Program-made: the position numbers and the translations under genes
Shown: one piece after another, positions 44,851 to 52,932 of the stretch
Position numbering within the stretch: the first letter of the stretch is position 1
How the letters are laid out: every line of letters starts with the position of its first letter
DNA from: Amycolatopsis sp. EV170708-02-1
Lineage (GTDB): Bacteria > Actinomycetota > Actinomycetes > Mycobacteriales > Pseudonocardiaceae
Assembly (NCBI RefSeq): GCF_022479115.1
Contig: NZ_CP092497.1
Span: forward strand, 2,852,001 to 2,916,000
DNA length: 64,000 bases
Direction of reading: 5' to 3'
The notes under the pieces: model-generated
The model's input: the letters and a program-made list of their open reading frames with translations, nothing else
What the model was told of the DNA's origin: nothing
Database searches by the model: none

Positions 44851-44869
44851 ACGGGTTAGGCTACCCTAA
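44851..44869. promoter_or_regulatory. iron box 3 upstream of hmuO
   Basis: ACGGGTTAGGCTACCCTAA (minus strand TTAGGGTAGCCTAACCCGT) fits the DtxR/IdeR consensus. It overlaps the last codons and TAG stop of the upstream TetR gene (44861-44863), so the hmuO promoter lies partly inside that gene. Confidence 0.8.
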
Positions 44870-45457
44870 TTTACGGGTTTCCGTCATCCCGACCGCTCTG
44901 AGCACGAAGCGGACGGCTCCTTCGATCGCGTCGTCCAGCCGTTCGGGTGGCACGTCGACGACCTGACGGCTGCCCAGCGCGGCGGTGATCATCGGGATCA
45001 GGACGTCGGGATCCTCGTCCGGTACGCCCGCGGCGAGGATCTCGCGCAGCTGGCCGGTGATGGGGTCGGCGTGCGCGCTGATCCGCCGGTACGCGGCCGG
45101 CGCCAGCGCCGACGCGAGCGCCGTCCCCGGCGGCAGGTGGTACTCGGCCAGCACCCGCAGCTGGAGCCGGACGAACGTCGAAAGCTTCTCGACCGGGGTG
45201 TCGGCGGTGGCGACGGCCGCCGTCAGCCGTTCGACGTACCGCGTCGCCTCGTCCTCGACGAAGGCCACCAGCAGGCTTTCCTTGTCGGGGAAGTGGTTGT
45301 ACATCGCCGTCCGGCCGAGGCCCGCTTCGGCGGCGACACCCGCGAGCGTGATCGCGTCGAACCCGCGCTCGTACAGCTGGCCGCGCAGGACTTCGAACAC
45401 CCTGCTGCGGACCTCGCGCCGGTGCTCCTCCAGCGAACGGCCGATGATCTTGGGCAC
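44861..45457 (-). CDS. TetR-family regulator
   Basis: A 198-residue regulator. Helix-turn-helix: AITLAGVAAEAGLGRTAMYNHFPDKESLLVAFV, with a TetR_C-like helical rest. GTG 45457 with GGAGG 7-11 nt upstream. It lies between the glutamate-cysteine-ligase-like gene and hmuO, all read leftwards; the hmuO iron box overlaps its stop. Its target is not evident; it could regulate itself and the neighbours. Confidence 0.85.
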   Translation of the reverse strand: MPKIIGRSLEEHRREVRSRVFEVLRGQLYERGFDAITLAGVAAEAGLGRTAMYNHFPDKESLLVAFVEDEATRYVERLTAAVATADTPVEKLSTFVRLQLRVLAEYHLPPGTALASALAPAAYRRISAHADPITGQLREILAAGVPDEDPDVLIPMITAALGSRQVVDVPPERLDDAIEGAVRFVLRAVGMTETRKLG

Positions 45458-45481
45458 GAGCCACCTCCCTGGGAGGAAACT

Positions 45482-46981
45482 CTAGGCCTCCAGCGACCAG
45501 GTGTGCACCGGTGTCTCCGTGGCGGACAGCTCCAGGTACCGGCCCAGCATCCGGTTCAGCGCGGTCTCCCGTTCGGCGCCGCGCTCCTCCGCGCGCAGGA
45601 CGTACTCCCGCTGCCACGCCGCGCCGGTCCGCCTGGTGAGACACCGCTGCTCGATGATGCCCAGATAGCGCTCTCTGGCCTCGTCCGAAACGTCCGACCG
45701 GCGCAGTCCCTCGTGCGCGAGCGGCAGCAGGATCCGCAGCACCAGCTCGTCCGGCGGGATCCAGCCGATCCCCGGCCAGTACAGCTGCGCGTCGAAACCC
45801 CGGCGCGCGCCCGCGTACATGTTCTCCTCGGCCGCCTGGAACGACATCTGTGTCCACACTGGACGGTCAGCCTCGGCGAGCGCCCGCTGCGCGCCGTAGA
45901 AGAAGGCGGCGTTCGCGACCATGTCGACGACGGTCGGGCCCGCGGGCAGCACGCGGTTCTCCACCCGCAGATGCGGCAGGCCGTCGACCACGTCGTACAC
46001 CGGCCGGTTCCAGCGCCAGACGGTGCCGTTGTGCATCCGCAGCTCGGTGAGTTTCGGCGCCTGCCCGGAATCGAGCGCCTCGATCGGATCCTCCCGGTCG
46101 GTCTCGGGCAGGAGACCGGGGAAGTACCGGACGTTCTCCTCGAACAGGTCGAAGATCGACGTGATCCACCGCTCGCCGAACCACACCCTCGGCCGCACGC
46201 CCTGGTTCTTCAATTCTTCGGGGCGCGTGTCCGTGGCCTGCAGGAACAGCGGGATCCGGGTCTCGTGCCACAGTGCCTTGCCGAGCAGGAACGGCGAATT
46301 CGCGCCGACGGCGACCTGGACGCCCGCCAGCGCCTGTGCCGCGTTCCAATGCGCCGCGAACTCCTCCGGCGCGACCTGCAGATGCAGCTGGACAGAGGTG
46401 CACGCGGCCTCGGGGAGGATCGATTCGGAGTAGCTGCGCAGCCGCTCCGGCTGCCTTCCCGGCAGCGGCGCGCCCTCCATCGAGAGCACGGTGCGCTCGC
46501 CGCGCGCGGCGAAGATCCGGTCATTGAGCAACGAATAACGAGCGTTGTTGGTGAGCCACTTCTGGTCGAAGTGCTCGTGCCGCAGCGTCGGGAGGATGCC
46601 GATCATCGCCAGTGAGGCGCCGGATTCCTCGGCCGTGCGTGAAGCGGCGCCCAGATACGCGTTGAGGTCGTCCTCCAGCTGCAGCGCGGATTCGCCGGCC
46701 AGTGGCCGAGGCGGCACGTTGAGCTCCAGGTTGTGCTGGCCGAGCTCGGTGGTGAACGACGGATCGTTCAGCGCTTCGAGCACCGTGGTGTTCGTCATCG
46801 ACGGGCGCAGCTCCGCGTCGACGAGGTTCAGCTCGACCTCGAGGCCGATGTTCTTGCGTGGGAAGGAAAAACTTCCGTCGGTGAGCATGCGGGCCAAGGT
46901 GTCGAGGCAACGCTGGACCTTTCGGCGATAGCGGCCGCGATCCTGCGGCTCGGAGGGGTCCGCCGAAAGATTCTTACCCAT
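45482..46981 (-). CDS. glutamate-cysteine ligase family (GCS2) protein
   Basis: ATP-dependent carboxylate-amine ligase of 499 residues. Family features: IGLEVELNLVD near residue 50 (metal/ATP-binding Glu cluster), LGQHNLELNVPP, a central LHLQVAPEEFAAHWNAAQALAG, and HNGTVWRWNRPVYDV with the conserved Arg/Asn. This is the long actinobacterial subgroup often found without gshB; these organisms use mycothiol and ergothioneine, so the product may be a gamma-glutamyl compound other than glutathione. ATG 46981 is preferred over two upstream starts because GAGGAG lies 10 nt before it. Confidence 0.8.
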   Translation of the reverse strand: MGKNLSADPSEPQDRGRYRRKVQRCLDTLARMLTDGSFSFPRKNIGLEVELNLVDAELRPSMTNTTVLEALNDPSFTTELGQHNLELNVPPRPLAGESALQLEDDLNAYLGAASRTAEESGASLAMIGILPTLRHEHFDQKWLTNNARYSLLNDRIFAARGERTVLSMEGAPLPGRQPERLRSYSESILPEAACTSVQLHLQVAPEEFAAHWNAAQALAGVQVAVGANSPFLLGKALWHETRIPLFLQATDTRPEELKNQGVRPRVWFGERWITSIFDLFEENVRYFPGLLPETDREDPIEALDSGQAPKLTELRMHNGTVWRWNRPVYDVVDGLPHLRVENRVLPAGPTVVDMVANAAFFYGAQRALAEADRPVWTQMSFQAAEENMYAGARRGFDAQLYWPGIGWIPPDELVLRILLPLAHEGLRRSDVSDEARERYLGIIEQRCLTRRTGAAWQREYVLRAEERGAERETALNRMLGRYLELSATETPVHTWSLEA

Positions 46982-47197
46982 GTTCGTCGAGCTCCTCATT
47001 GGCCACGCTCCGCGGGATCCAGGCGGGACTGCCAGGCGGCCCAACGGTTTCACGCATCGCTGTCGCCCGGCTAGCGGCCAAACTGGTGCTCTCTGTCACT
47101 AGGGGTTAACTGACAGCAAAATACCTCCGTTCGTACCACCTACCCTTCGACGTTCGGGCGTAAACGCCGCGCAGTGGGCGGATGACACACTCTCCTG

Positions 47198-48013
47198 GTG
47201 GCCGAACTGATCACCATCGACGACCCGGGCGACCCGCGGCTCGACGATTTCCGCGACTTGTCCACAGCCGATCGGCGTCCCGATAGGCCGGGTGGGCGTG
47301 GCTTGGTGATCGCCGAAGGCATCGTCGTGGTCGAGCGCCTGCTCAAATCCCGCTATCCGGTCCGCTCCCTGCTCGGCGTGGAGCGGCGATTCCACGAATT
47401 GGGCGGTGACCTGGACGCGGTCGACGTCCCCGGTTACGTGACTTCGGCCGAGACGATGGCCGATGTGGTCGGCTTCCACCTGAACCGGGGCATCCTGGCC
47501 GTCGCGGACCGGCCGGTTCCGCCGCCGACGGTGGAGGAGGTCGTCGACGGCGCACGGGTGCTCGCGGTGCTCGAAGGCGTCGGCGACCACGAGAACCTCG
47601 GCTCGCTGTTCCGCAACGCGGCCGCGCTCGGTGTCGACGGGATCCTGCTCGGCGCCGGCTGCTCGGACCCGCTGTACCGGCGCAGTGTCCGCGTCTCGAT
47701 GGGGCACGTCCTGCGCGTCCCGTTCGCCACCTTCGGGTCTTGGCCCGGCGACCTGGAATTGCTACGAGACAGCGGTTTCCGCATCGCCGCCCTGACCCCT
47801 CGTACGGATTCCGTTTCGCTGCGCCAGTTGCGGGACCAGACACCGGAGAAGGTCGCGTTGATGCTGGGCGCGGAAGGCCCCGGCCTGACCGCCGAGGCCA
47901 TCGCCGCCGCCGACGTCGCGGTGCGGATCCCGATGCCGGAAGGCGTCGATTCGCTGAATGTCGCCACGGCGGGCGCGATCGCGTTCTACGAGACGCGTCC
48001 ACCGCTATCGTGA
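47198..48013 (+). CDS. TrmH/SpoU-family RNA 2'-O-methyltransferase
   Basis: Methylates a ribose 2'-OH in rRNA or tRNA using SAM; 271 residues. N-terminal RNA-binding part, then the SPOUT knot motifs: motif 1 EGVGDHENLGSLFRNAAALGV, motif 2 VALMLGAEGPGL and motif 3 IPMPEGVDSLNVATAGAIAFYE. Start GTG 47198. It is divergent from the ligase gene. The 216-nt gap holds a CTGTCA-N12-TGACAG dyad at 47093-47116 of uncertain meaning. Target nucleotide unknown. Confidence 0.9.
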   Translation: MAELITIDDPGDPRLDDFRDLSTADRRPDRPGGRGLVIAEGIVVVERLLKSRYPVRSLLGVERRFHELGGDLDAVDVPGYVTSAETMADVVGFHLNRGILAVADRPVPPPTVEEVVDGARVLAVLEGVGDHENLGSLFRNAAALGVDGILLGAGCSDPLYRRSVRVSMGHVLRVPFATFGSWPGDLELLRDSGFRIAALTPRTDSVSLRQLRDQTPEKVALMLGAEGPGLTAEAIAAADVAVRIPMPEGVDSLNVATAGAIAFYETRPPLS

Positions 48014-48040
48014 GCACCCGAGCGATCACGAGGAGAACCC

Positions 48041-48643
48041 ATGGAATTGCGGATCCGTGAGGGACGCGCGGTGCTGGCCGGTCCGGGCGGCGACAGCGCG
48101 CGCGAGGTGGACCCGCACTCGCTCGCGATCGGTTCGGATCTCGCCCAGGCGTTGCACGAATGGGCCAGGGTCGCGTCCGCCGTCGGCTCCTCCGGCACCG
48201 AAGCCGCTTCCGTGGTCTCCCAACGAGGGCGTCAGCTCGCCCAGCGGGTCGCCGCCACGATGGGCACGTCGGTGCGGTTCGTCGACCCCGTCTCCGGCGA
48301 CGGCGTCATCATCGACCCGCCGGCCCCCGCACCCCGCAACGAACTCGCGCGCCGTCTTTTCGGCACGCCGGACCCGGCCGGGGAGCCGACACCGTGGCTG
48401 ACCGGGCTGACGGTTTCGGCGTTCGTCGCGGCCGTGGTCGTCGTGGCGATGCTGGCATTGGCGAACACCCTCGCGCGCGAAACCAACGGCTGGCTCGCGC
48501 TGCTCGCGTCCGCCGTCGTGACCGCCGGGATCACGCCGTCGCTGTGGCTCGCGCGGCGGGTGCCGATCGTGCGGTGGGCGTCGTTCGGCGCGGCCGCGGG
48601 GATCGTGATCGCGTGGATCGGCGTGCTGATCGTCGTCTTCTAA
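48041..48643 (+). CDS. DUF2537-like membrane protein
   Basis: A 200-residue protein: a soluble N-terminal half (VREVDPHSLAIGSDLAQALHEWARVA-like content) and three to four hydrophobic spans in the second half (about 124-146, 150-168, 174-196). It resembles the actinobacterial DUF2537 family. It has a good ribosome site (GAGGAG) and follows the methyltransferase gene after 27 nt. Function unknown. Confidence 0.65.
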   Translation: MELRIREGRAVLAGPGGDSAREVDPHSLAIGSDLAQALHEWARVASAVGSSGTEAASVVSQRGRQLAQRVAATMGTSVRFVDPVSGDGVIIDPPAPAPRNELARRLFGTPDPAGEPTPWLTGLTVSAFVAAVVVVAMLALANTLARETNGWLALLASAVVTAGITPSLWLARRVPIVRWASFGAAAGIVIAWIGVLIVVF

Positions 48644-48657
48644 AGATCGAACACGGG

Positions 48658-49476
48658 TCACACGCGTTTGCAGAACCTCAGAGCCGGCAGAGGCGCCTGT
48701 GGCGCGGACTGCCCGTAAAGCTCATATCCGTGGTACGCGGCGATCTGCACGACCAGGTCGGCGGGGATCTGATAGGTGCGTATCGCGAATTCCACGTGAT
48801 GGCTGCCGTCGAATTCCCGGGCCAGCCAGCCGACGCGGGTGGTGCGCGGGAACAGGGTGGTGGTGAACGCGGCCGGGATGGCGCCGGCGAAAGCCGCCAT
48901 GAACAGGAGGCCGACGATCGGGGCTTCGTGGCCCGACGGGATTCCGGCTATCACCGCCGCCGCGCCGAGGAGGACGAGGACGGTCGCGGGGGCGATGTAG
49001 TTCAGCCAGGCGTAGCGGAACCGGAGTCCCGTGCGCGCGGGCAGGGGAAGCCGCGGCGGCGACGGATCCCGGCTGAGCAGGAGGAGCCGGTCGCCCGGGT
49101 CGGTGAGGTCGGCGGCGACACGCAGACCTTCCGTCTCGGCGACCTCCGCGACACGCCGGGCGGAGAGGTTCGCGTGCTTGAGGCTGATCCAGACCCGGTC
49201 GGAGCCGCTGAGCTGGTTCAGCAGCCACCGTTCGCGGTCTTTGTCCGGTCTGTCCGGCCCGTCGAAGACGGGGACCGGCGGGACGTGCCCCGGCGCGAAC
49301 TGGAAGCTCAGGCAGCCCTGGAACATCGGCGCGATCTCGGCGTAGCCGCGGCTTCGGGCGATATCGCGGAGGGCGCCGGGATCGATCCGCCATTCCATCG
49401 GTGAGACGTGCGTGTACGGCGTCCCGGTGAAAACCTGGAAACGCAATCGGGCGGTGCGTGTGTACCAATCCTGCAT
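48658..49476 (-). CDS. uncharacterised membrane protein with two spans
   Basis: A 272-residue protein. The first 150 residues are soluble (WRIDPGALRDIARSRGYAEIAPMF, LNQLSGSDRVWISLKHANLSARRVAEVAETEGLRV). Two hydrophobic spans follow (about 160-180 and 187-208), then a soluble end with QIPADLVVQIAAYHGYELYG. ATG 49476 has AGGGGG 6-11 nt upstream; a longer form starting 19 codons earlier is less likely. No family recognised. It converges on the DUF2537-like gene and is divergent from the MmcQ/YjbR gene. Confidence 0.65.
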   Translation of the reverse strand: MQDWYTRTARLRFQVFTGTPYTHVSPMEWRIDPGALRDIARSRGYAEIAPMFQGCLSFQFAPGHVPPVPVFDGPDRPDKDRERWLLNQLSGSDRVWISLKHANLSARRVAEVAETEGLRVAADLTDPGDRLLLLSRDPSPPRLPLPARTGLRFRYAWLNYIAPATVLVLLGAAAVIAGIPSGHEAPIVGLLFMAAFAGAIPAAFTTTLFPRTTRVGWLAREFDGSHHVEFAIRTYQIPADLVVQIAAYHGYELYGQSAPQAPLPALRFCKRV

Positions 49477-49508
49477 GAAATCCCCCTGGCCCGAGGATAC
49501 TGAGATCC

Positions 49509-49874
49509 ATGGCCGGAGATCCGCTCGATTCACTCAGACGGCTTTGTCTCGCGCTGCCGGAAGTCTCCGAGCGGCTCAGTCACGGCGAGCCGACCTGGTT
49601 CGTGCGCGGCAAGAAGACGTTCGTCATGTACGCCGACCGCCATCACGACGACAAGGTCGCCTTCTGGTGCCCGGCGCCACCCGGGGTGCAGGAGGAGCTG
49701 GTGGCCGCCGAGCCGGAGCGGTTCTTCCGGCCGCCGTATGTCGGCCATCGGGGGTGGCTCGGGGTGCGGCTGGACACCGACGTCGACTGGGCCGAGATCG
49801 ACCAGATCGTCACCGACGCGTATTGCCTCGTGGCGCCGAAGTCGCTGATCGCGCAGGTCCCCGGACGCACGTAA
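49509..49874 (+). CDS. MmcQ/YjbR-family protein
   Basis: A 121-residue small alpha/beta protein of the MmcQ/YjbR (CyaY-like) fold. Signatures: LALPEVSERLSHGEPTWFVRGKKTFVMY and YVGHRGWLGVRLDTDVDW, then IVTDAYCLVAPKSL. Members are thought to bind DNA or act as double-wing proteins; real function is unclear. It stands alone between divergent and convergent neighbours. Confidence 0.87.
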   Translation: MAGDPLDSLRRLCLALPEVSERLSHGEPTWFVRGKKTFVMYADRHHDDKVAFWCPAPPGVQEELVAAEPERFFRPPYVGHRGWLGVRLDTDVDWAEIDQIVTDAYCLVAPKSLIAQVPGRT

Positions 49875-49910
49875 TGGCCCCTCCACCGGAAGGGGCCACT
49901 ACGTGCGGAT

Positions 49911-50756
49911 TCAACCTCGTTGTGATCGGACGCCCAGGAGGACGTCTTCCCAGGATGGAACGATGGGGTGGTTCTTCTTCCCCTTCGCCCGTGGGGCGGG
50001 TTCGGCCACTTCCTCCGGCTCGTCAGCCGGAAGTGGTGGCTCGGCATCTTCTTCGGGCTCGGCTATCGGCGCGTCGATCACCTTCGCGACCGGCTCGTCC
50101 GGGACCGAATCGAGAGTGGGCTGGACGACGGCATCCTTGCCGGGGTCCAGTGCCCGTACCGTGCGCGGGGCGCGGTAGGCGTTGGGGTTGAGCAGGACTT
50201 CGGCGTTCTCGTCGAGGGCCTGCACGGTGCCGCCGTGCGCGCCGGGCGCGAACGACCAGTGCGCGCGGTTGTCCGAACGGCCTGCCTTCCAGCTCAGCAC
50301 GACGACCCACTTGCCGTCGTCGCCTCGCCAGGAGTCCCAGGTCGCCTGGCTGTAGTCGTGGCCGCGCTGCCCGAAGGAGTGCGCGACGACCTCGCCGAGG
50401 GTCTGGACGTCGGGGCCGTCCTCGCGGACCGGATGCGCCCGCTGGGCGAGCTCGGCGGTGCGGGATCGTTCGAGCAGGACGGGGTACGCGAACCGCTCGA
50501 CGCGCTGCACGGTGACGCCGGCGCTGCTCGCGACCTGCTCCACGGACTCACCGGCCCGGATTCGTGCCTGGATCTCGCGTGGCCGCATTTGGCTCTCCAA
50601 CTCGATTTCGATCTGGCCGAGGCGGGTGATGTCACCCCTCGCCGCCGCTCGCAGCCTCTCATCCGCGGGGAGCAGGAAGCGCGTGCGGCTCGCCGGGTCT
50701 TCGCACACGATGGACTTACCGTCCTCGTGCAGCCCGACCACCCGTAGCGCTCGCAT
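49911..50756 (-). CDS. sepH: septation protein SepH
   Basis: Actinobacterial cell-division factor that stimulates FtsZ assembly. It has 281 residues. The N-terminal DUF3071 domain begins RALRVVGLHEDGKSIVCEDP and includes a helix-turn-helix (VEQVASSAGVTVQRVERFAYP), then WDSWRGDDGKWVVVLSW. An acidic, Pro-rich linker follows, and the C-terminus KKNHPIVPSWEDVLLGVRSQRG is the conserved short motif of the family. ATG 50756. It is read leftwards. The 190-nt gap to the two-component system (50757-50946) shows nothing notable. Confidence 0.9.
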   Translation of the reverse strand: MRALRVVGLHEDGKSIVCEDPASRTRFLLPADERLRAAARGDITRLGQIEIELESQMRPREIQARIRAGESVEQVASSAGVTVQRVERFAYPVLLERSRTAELAQRAHPVREDGPDVQTLGEVVAHSFGQRGHDYSQATWDSWRGDDGKWVVVLSWKAGRSDNRAHWSFAPGAHGGTVQALDENAEVLLNPNAYRAPRTVRALDPGKDAVVQPTLDSVPDEPVAKVIDAPIAEPEEDAEPPLPADEPEEVAEPAPRAKGKKNHPIVPSWEDVLLGVRSQRG

Positions 50757-50946
50757 TCTCGCCTCCCCGATTCTTCACCTTTGTGGGTGTCCACGTTAAA
50801 ACGGCGCGTCGCCTTGACGTGTGAGGCGCGCCGATGTCATGTGTCCTGCTCACTATTTTGTTCATGACGGCAAGGGGAATTCTGCGGCAGCGACGGGCCG
50901 CCCGCCGCGTGACGCGCCGGACACGCACAGTCACGATCGGGGGAAT

Positions 50947-52110
50947 CTACGGCAGCCGTACCCGGACGACCAGTCCGCCGCCGCGGCCGCCCGGTTCCGC
51001 GCCCGCGGTCCCGCCGTGCGCCTGCGCGATGGACCGGACGATCGACAGGCCGAGCCCGGCGTTGCGGGAATCGCCGGTGCGGTCGCCCGAAAGCCTCCGG
51101 AACGGCTCGAACAGGGCGGGTACGGCGTCCAGCGGCACCTGCGGGCCGGTGTTGCGCACCACCAGTGCCGGATCGCCACCGATGTCGACGTGGATCCAGC
51201 CGCCCTTGCGGTTGTAGGTGATGGCGTTGTGCACGAGGTTCGTGACCAGCCGCTCCAGCAGCACGGGGTCGCCGGAGACCGTCCGCGGCCGCAGCCGCGA
51301 CTCCACGGTGACCCCCGCTTCCTCGGCCATGGCCGACGCCGACCGGATCACCGTCGCCGCGACCTCGTCCAGCCGGACGGGCGCACGCGCGGCCAGGCCG
51401 CGGTCGCTGCGGGCCAGCACGAGCAGGCCTTCGATCATCCGTTCGCTGCGTTCGTTGGTGTAGATCAGATGTTCGCCGAGCTTCCGGACCTCGGGGCTCG
51501 CGTCGGGATCGGCCATCGCGACCTCGACCAGCGTCCGCTGCACCGCGAGCGGGGTCCGCAATTCGTGGGAAGCGTTGGCGACGAAGCGTTTCTGGCTGTC
51601 GAACGACACGGCGAGCCGGTCGAGCATGCCGTCGAAGGTGTCCGCGAGCTCCTTGAGTTCGTCGTCGGGGCCGTCGAGATCGATCCGCCGGTCGAGGTTC
51701 TCGACCTCGAGTTTCCGTGCCGTGGAAGTGATCGCGTGCAGCGGCCGCAGCACGCGGCTCGCCATCAGCCAGCCGAGCAGCACCGCGAGTGCGCCGGCGA
51801 TCGCCAGTGCCACCAGTGATTGCCACAGCAGGGCCGAAAGGACGTCCGAACGGTATTCGGTGATCGACGTCGCGACGAGCTGGGTGGCTTCGGCGCGTTG
51901 CGCCGGCATGATCGTGGTGTCCACCGGATACGGCCGGGCCATTTCGAGCTGGACTCCGGCGGTCGCCCCGTTCGCGAACGCGGCCGAGTCCGGCAGGGAC
52001 GAGCTCACCAGCAGGTAGTTGACGATGAGCAGGGCGAGCCCGACGATCAGGAACGCGCCGCCGTAGAGCGCCGTCAGCTTGGTGCGGACGGAGAGCCGGA
52101 GCGGTTTCAC
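50947..52110 (-). CDS. sensor histidine kinase, CutS-like
   Basis: Membrane kinase of 387 residues. Two spans (about 14-34 and 96-118) enclose a 60-residue outside sensor without Cys. A HAMP linker (about 118-172) leads to the phospho-acceptor His182 in FVANASHELRTPLAV. The catalytic domain has an N box LVTNLVHNAITYNR, a modified D box and G boxes RNAGLGLSIVRSI and AEPGGRGGGLVV. It overlaps the response regulator by 4 nt (ATGA) and is co-expressed with it. The signal is unknown. Confidence 0.88.
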   Translation of the reverse strand: MKPLRLSVRTKLTALYGGAFLIVGLALLIVNYLLVSSSLPDSAAFANGATAGVQLEMARPYPVDTTIMPAQRAEATQLVATSITEYRSDVLSALLWQSLVALAIAGALAVLLGWLMASRVLRPLHAITSTARKLEVENLDRRIDLDGPDDELKELADTFDGMLDRLAVSFDSQKRFVANASHELRTPLAVQRTLVEVAMADPDASPEVRKLGEHLIYTNERSERMIEGLLVLARSDRGLAARAPVRLDEVAATVIRSASAMAEEAGVTVESRLRPRTVSGDPVLLERLVTNLVHNAITYNRKGGWIHVDIGGDPALVVRNTGPQVPLDAVPALFEPFRRLSGDRTGDSRNAGLGLSIVRSIAQAHGGTAGAEPGGRGGGLVVRVRLP

Positions 52111-52766
52111 GACCCGAACCGGTAACCCGCGCCGGGCACGGTCTCGATCAGCGGTGGTTCACCGAGTTTGCGCCGCAACGTCATCATCGCCACCCGGACG
52201 GCGTTCGTGAACGGGTCGGCGTGTTCGTCCCACGCCTTCTCCAGCAGTTCTTCCGCGCTGACCACGGTCCCTTCGGCGCGCATGAGCACCTCCAGAACCG
52301 CGAATTCCTTGGGGGACAAGGGAAGGAACCGGCCGTCGCGGGACGCCTGGTGCCGGGGCAGGTCGAGGACGACGCCGCCGCGTTCCAGCACCGGCGGCAA
52401 CGCCGGCCGCGCGCGCCGCGAGAGCGCTTGTACCCGGGCGACGAGCTCGGCGAACGCGAACGGTTTCGTCAGGTAGTCGTCGGCGCCGAGGCCCAGCCCG
52501 GCGACCCGGTCGTCGACGTCGCCCGCGGCCGTCAGCATGAGGACCCGCGCCTCGCCGCCGGTCCCGATCACCGCGGCGCAGACCTCGTCGCCGTGCACGA
52601 CGGGGAGGTCCCTGTCGAGCACGACGACGTCGTAACCGTGCACCCCCACCCGGTCCAGGGCCTGCGCGCCGTCGTAGCAGACGTCGACGGCCATGGAGAA
52701 CCGTCGCAGGCCCTCGGCGATCGTGTCCGCCAGTAGCCGCTCGTCTTCCACCACCAGCACTCTCAC
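52107..52766 (-). CDS. OmpR-family response regulator, CutR-like
   Basis: A 219-residue regulator. Receiver domain 1-115 with acidic pocket VVEDE, phospho-acceptor Asp51 in VVVLDRDLP, Thr in VLMLTAAGD and Lys in DDYLTKPF; winged helix at about 125-219 ending GAGYRF. It closely resembles the Streptomyces CutR pattern. GTG 52766 gives the normal VRVLVVEDE start. A TAAGC direct repeat (52791-52807) sits just upstream and also occurs before the ABC operon at 54965, so these are probable targets. Confidence 0.9.
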   Translation of the reverse strand: MRVLVVEDERLLADTIAEGLRRFSMAVDVCYDGAQALDRVGVHGYDVVVLDRDLPVVHGDEVCAAVIGTGGEARVLMLTAAGDVDDRVAGLGLGADDYLTKPFAFAELVARVQALSRRARPALPPVLERGGVVLDLPRHQASRDGRFLPLSPKEFAVLEVLMRAEGTVVSAEELLEKAWDEHADPFTNAVRVAMMTLRRKLGEPPLIETVPGAGYRFGS

Positions 52767-52790
52767 CTGGCCAGTCTGCCCCGGGAGGGG

Positions 52791-52807
52791 GTAAGCGGGA
52801 GATAAGC
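52791..52807. promoter_or_regulatory. TAAGC direct repeat upstream of the response regulator
   Basis: GTAAGCGGGAGATAAGC: two GTAAGC/ATAAGC words 11 nt apart, one helical turn, the spacing used by OmpR-type regulators. It is 24 nt from the start codon. The same arrangement is at 54877-54893. Confidence 0.6.
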
Positions 52808-52838
52808 GCGGATCCACCGGCCGGGTGACGTCGAAGAC

Positions 52839-52932
52839 CGAACTCGTGTGCTTGGGGACGTAACTCGCGTGCTTGAAGCCGTAACTGCGTGATACGACTG
52901 GAAGCACGCGAGTTACGGCTTCAAGCACGCGT
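52839..52932. repeat. interleaved hairpin repeat (family E)
   Basis: Two 21-nt direct units (AACTCGTGTGCTTGGGGACGT-like) lie next to inverted copies. A 15-bp stem (52860-52874 with 52902-52916) and a 19-bp stem (52868-52886 with 52912-52930) share bases and exclude each other. It lies between the fucosidase stop and the response-regulator gene. Confidence 0.8.

Noticed and set aside
47093..47116. CTGTCA-N12-TGACAG dyad upstream of the RNA methyltransferase gene
   Set aside because: Short arms and no matching second site in the window; could be chance.
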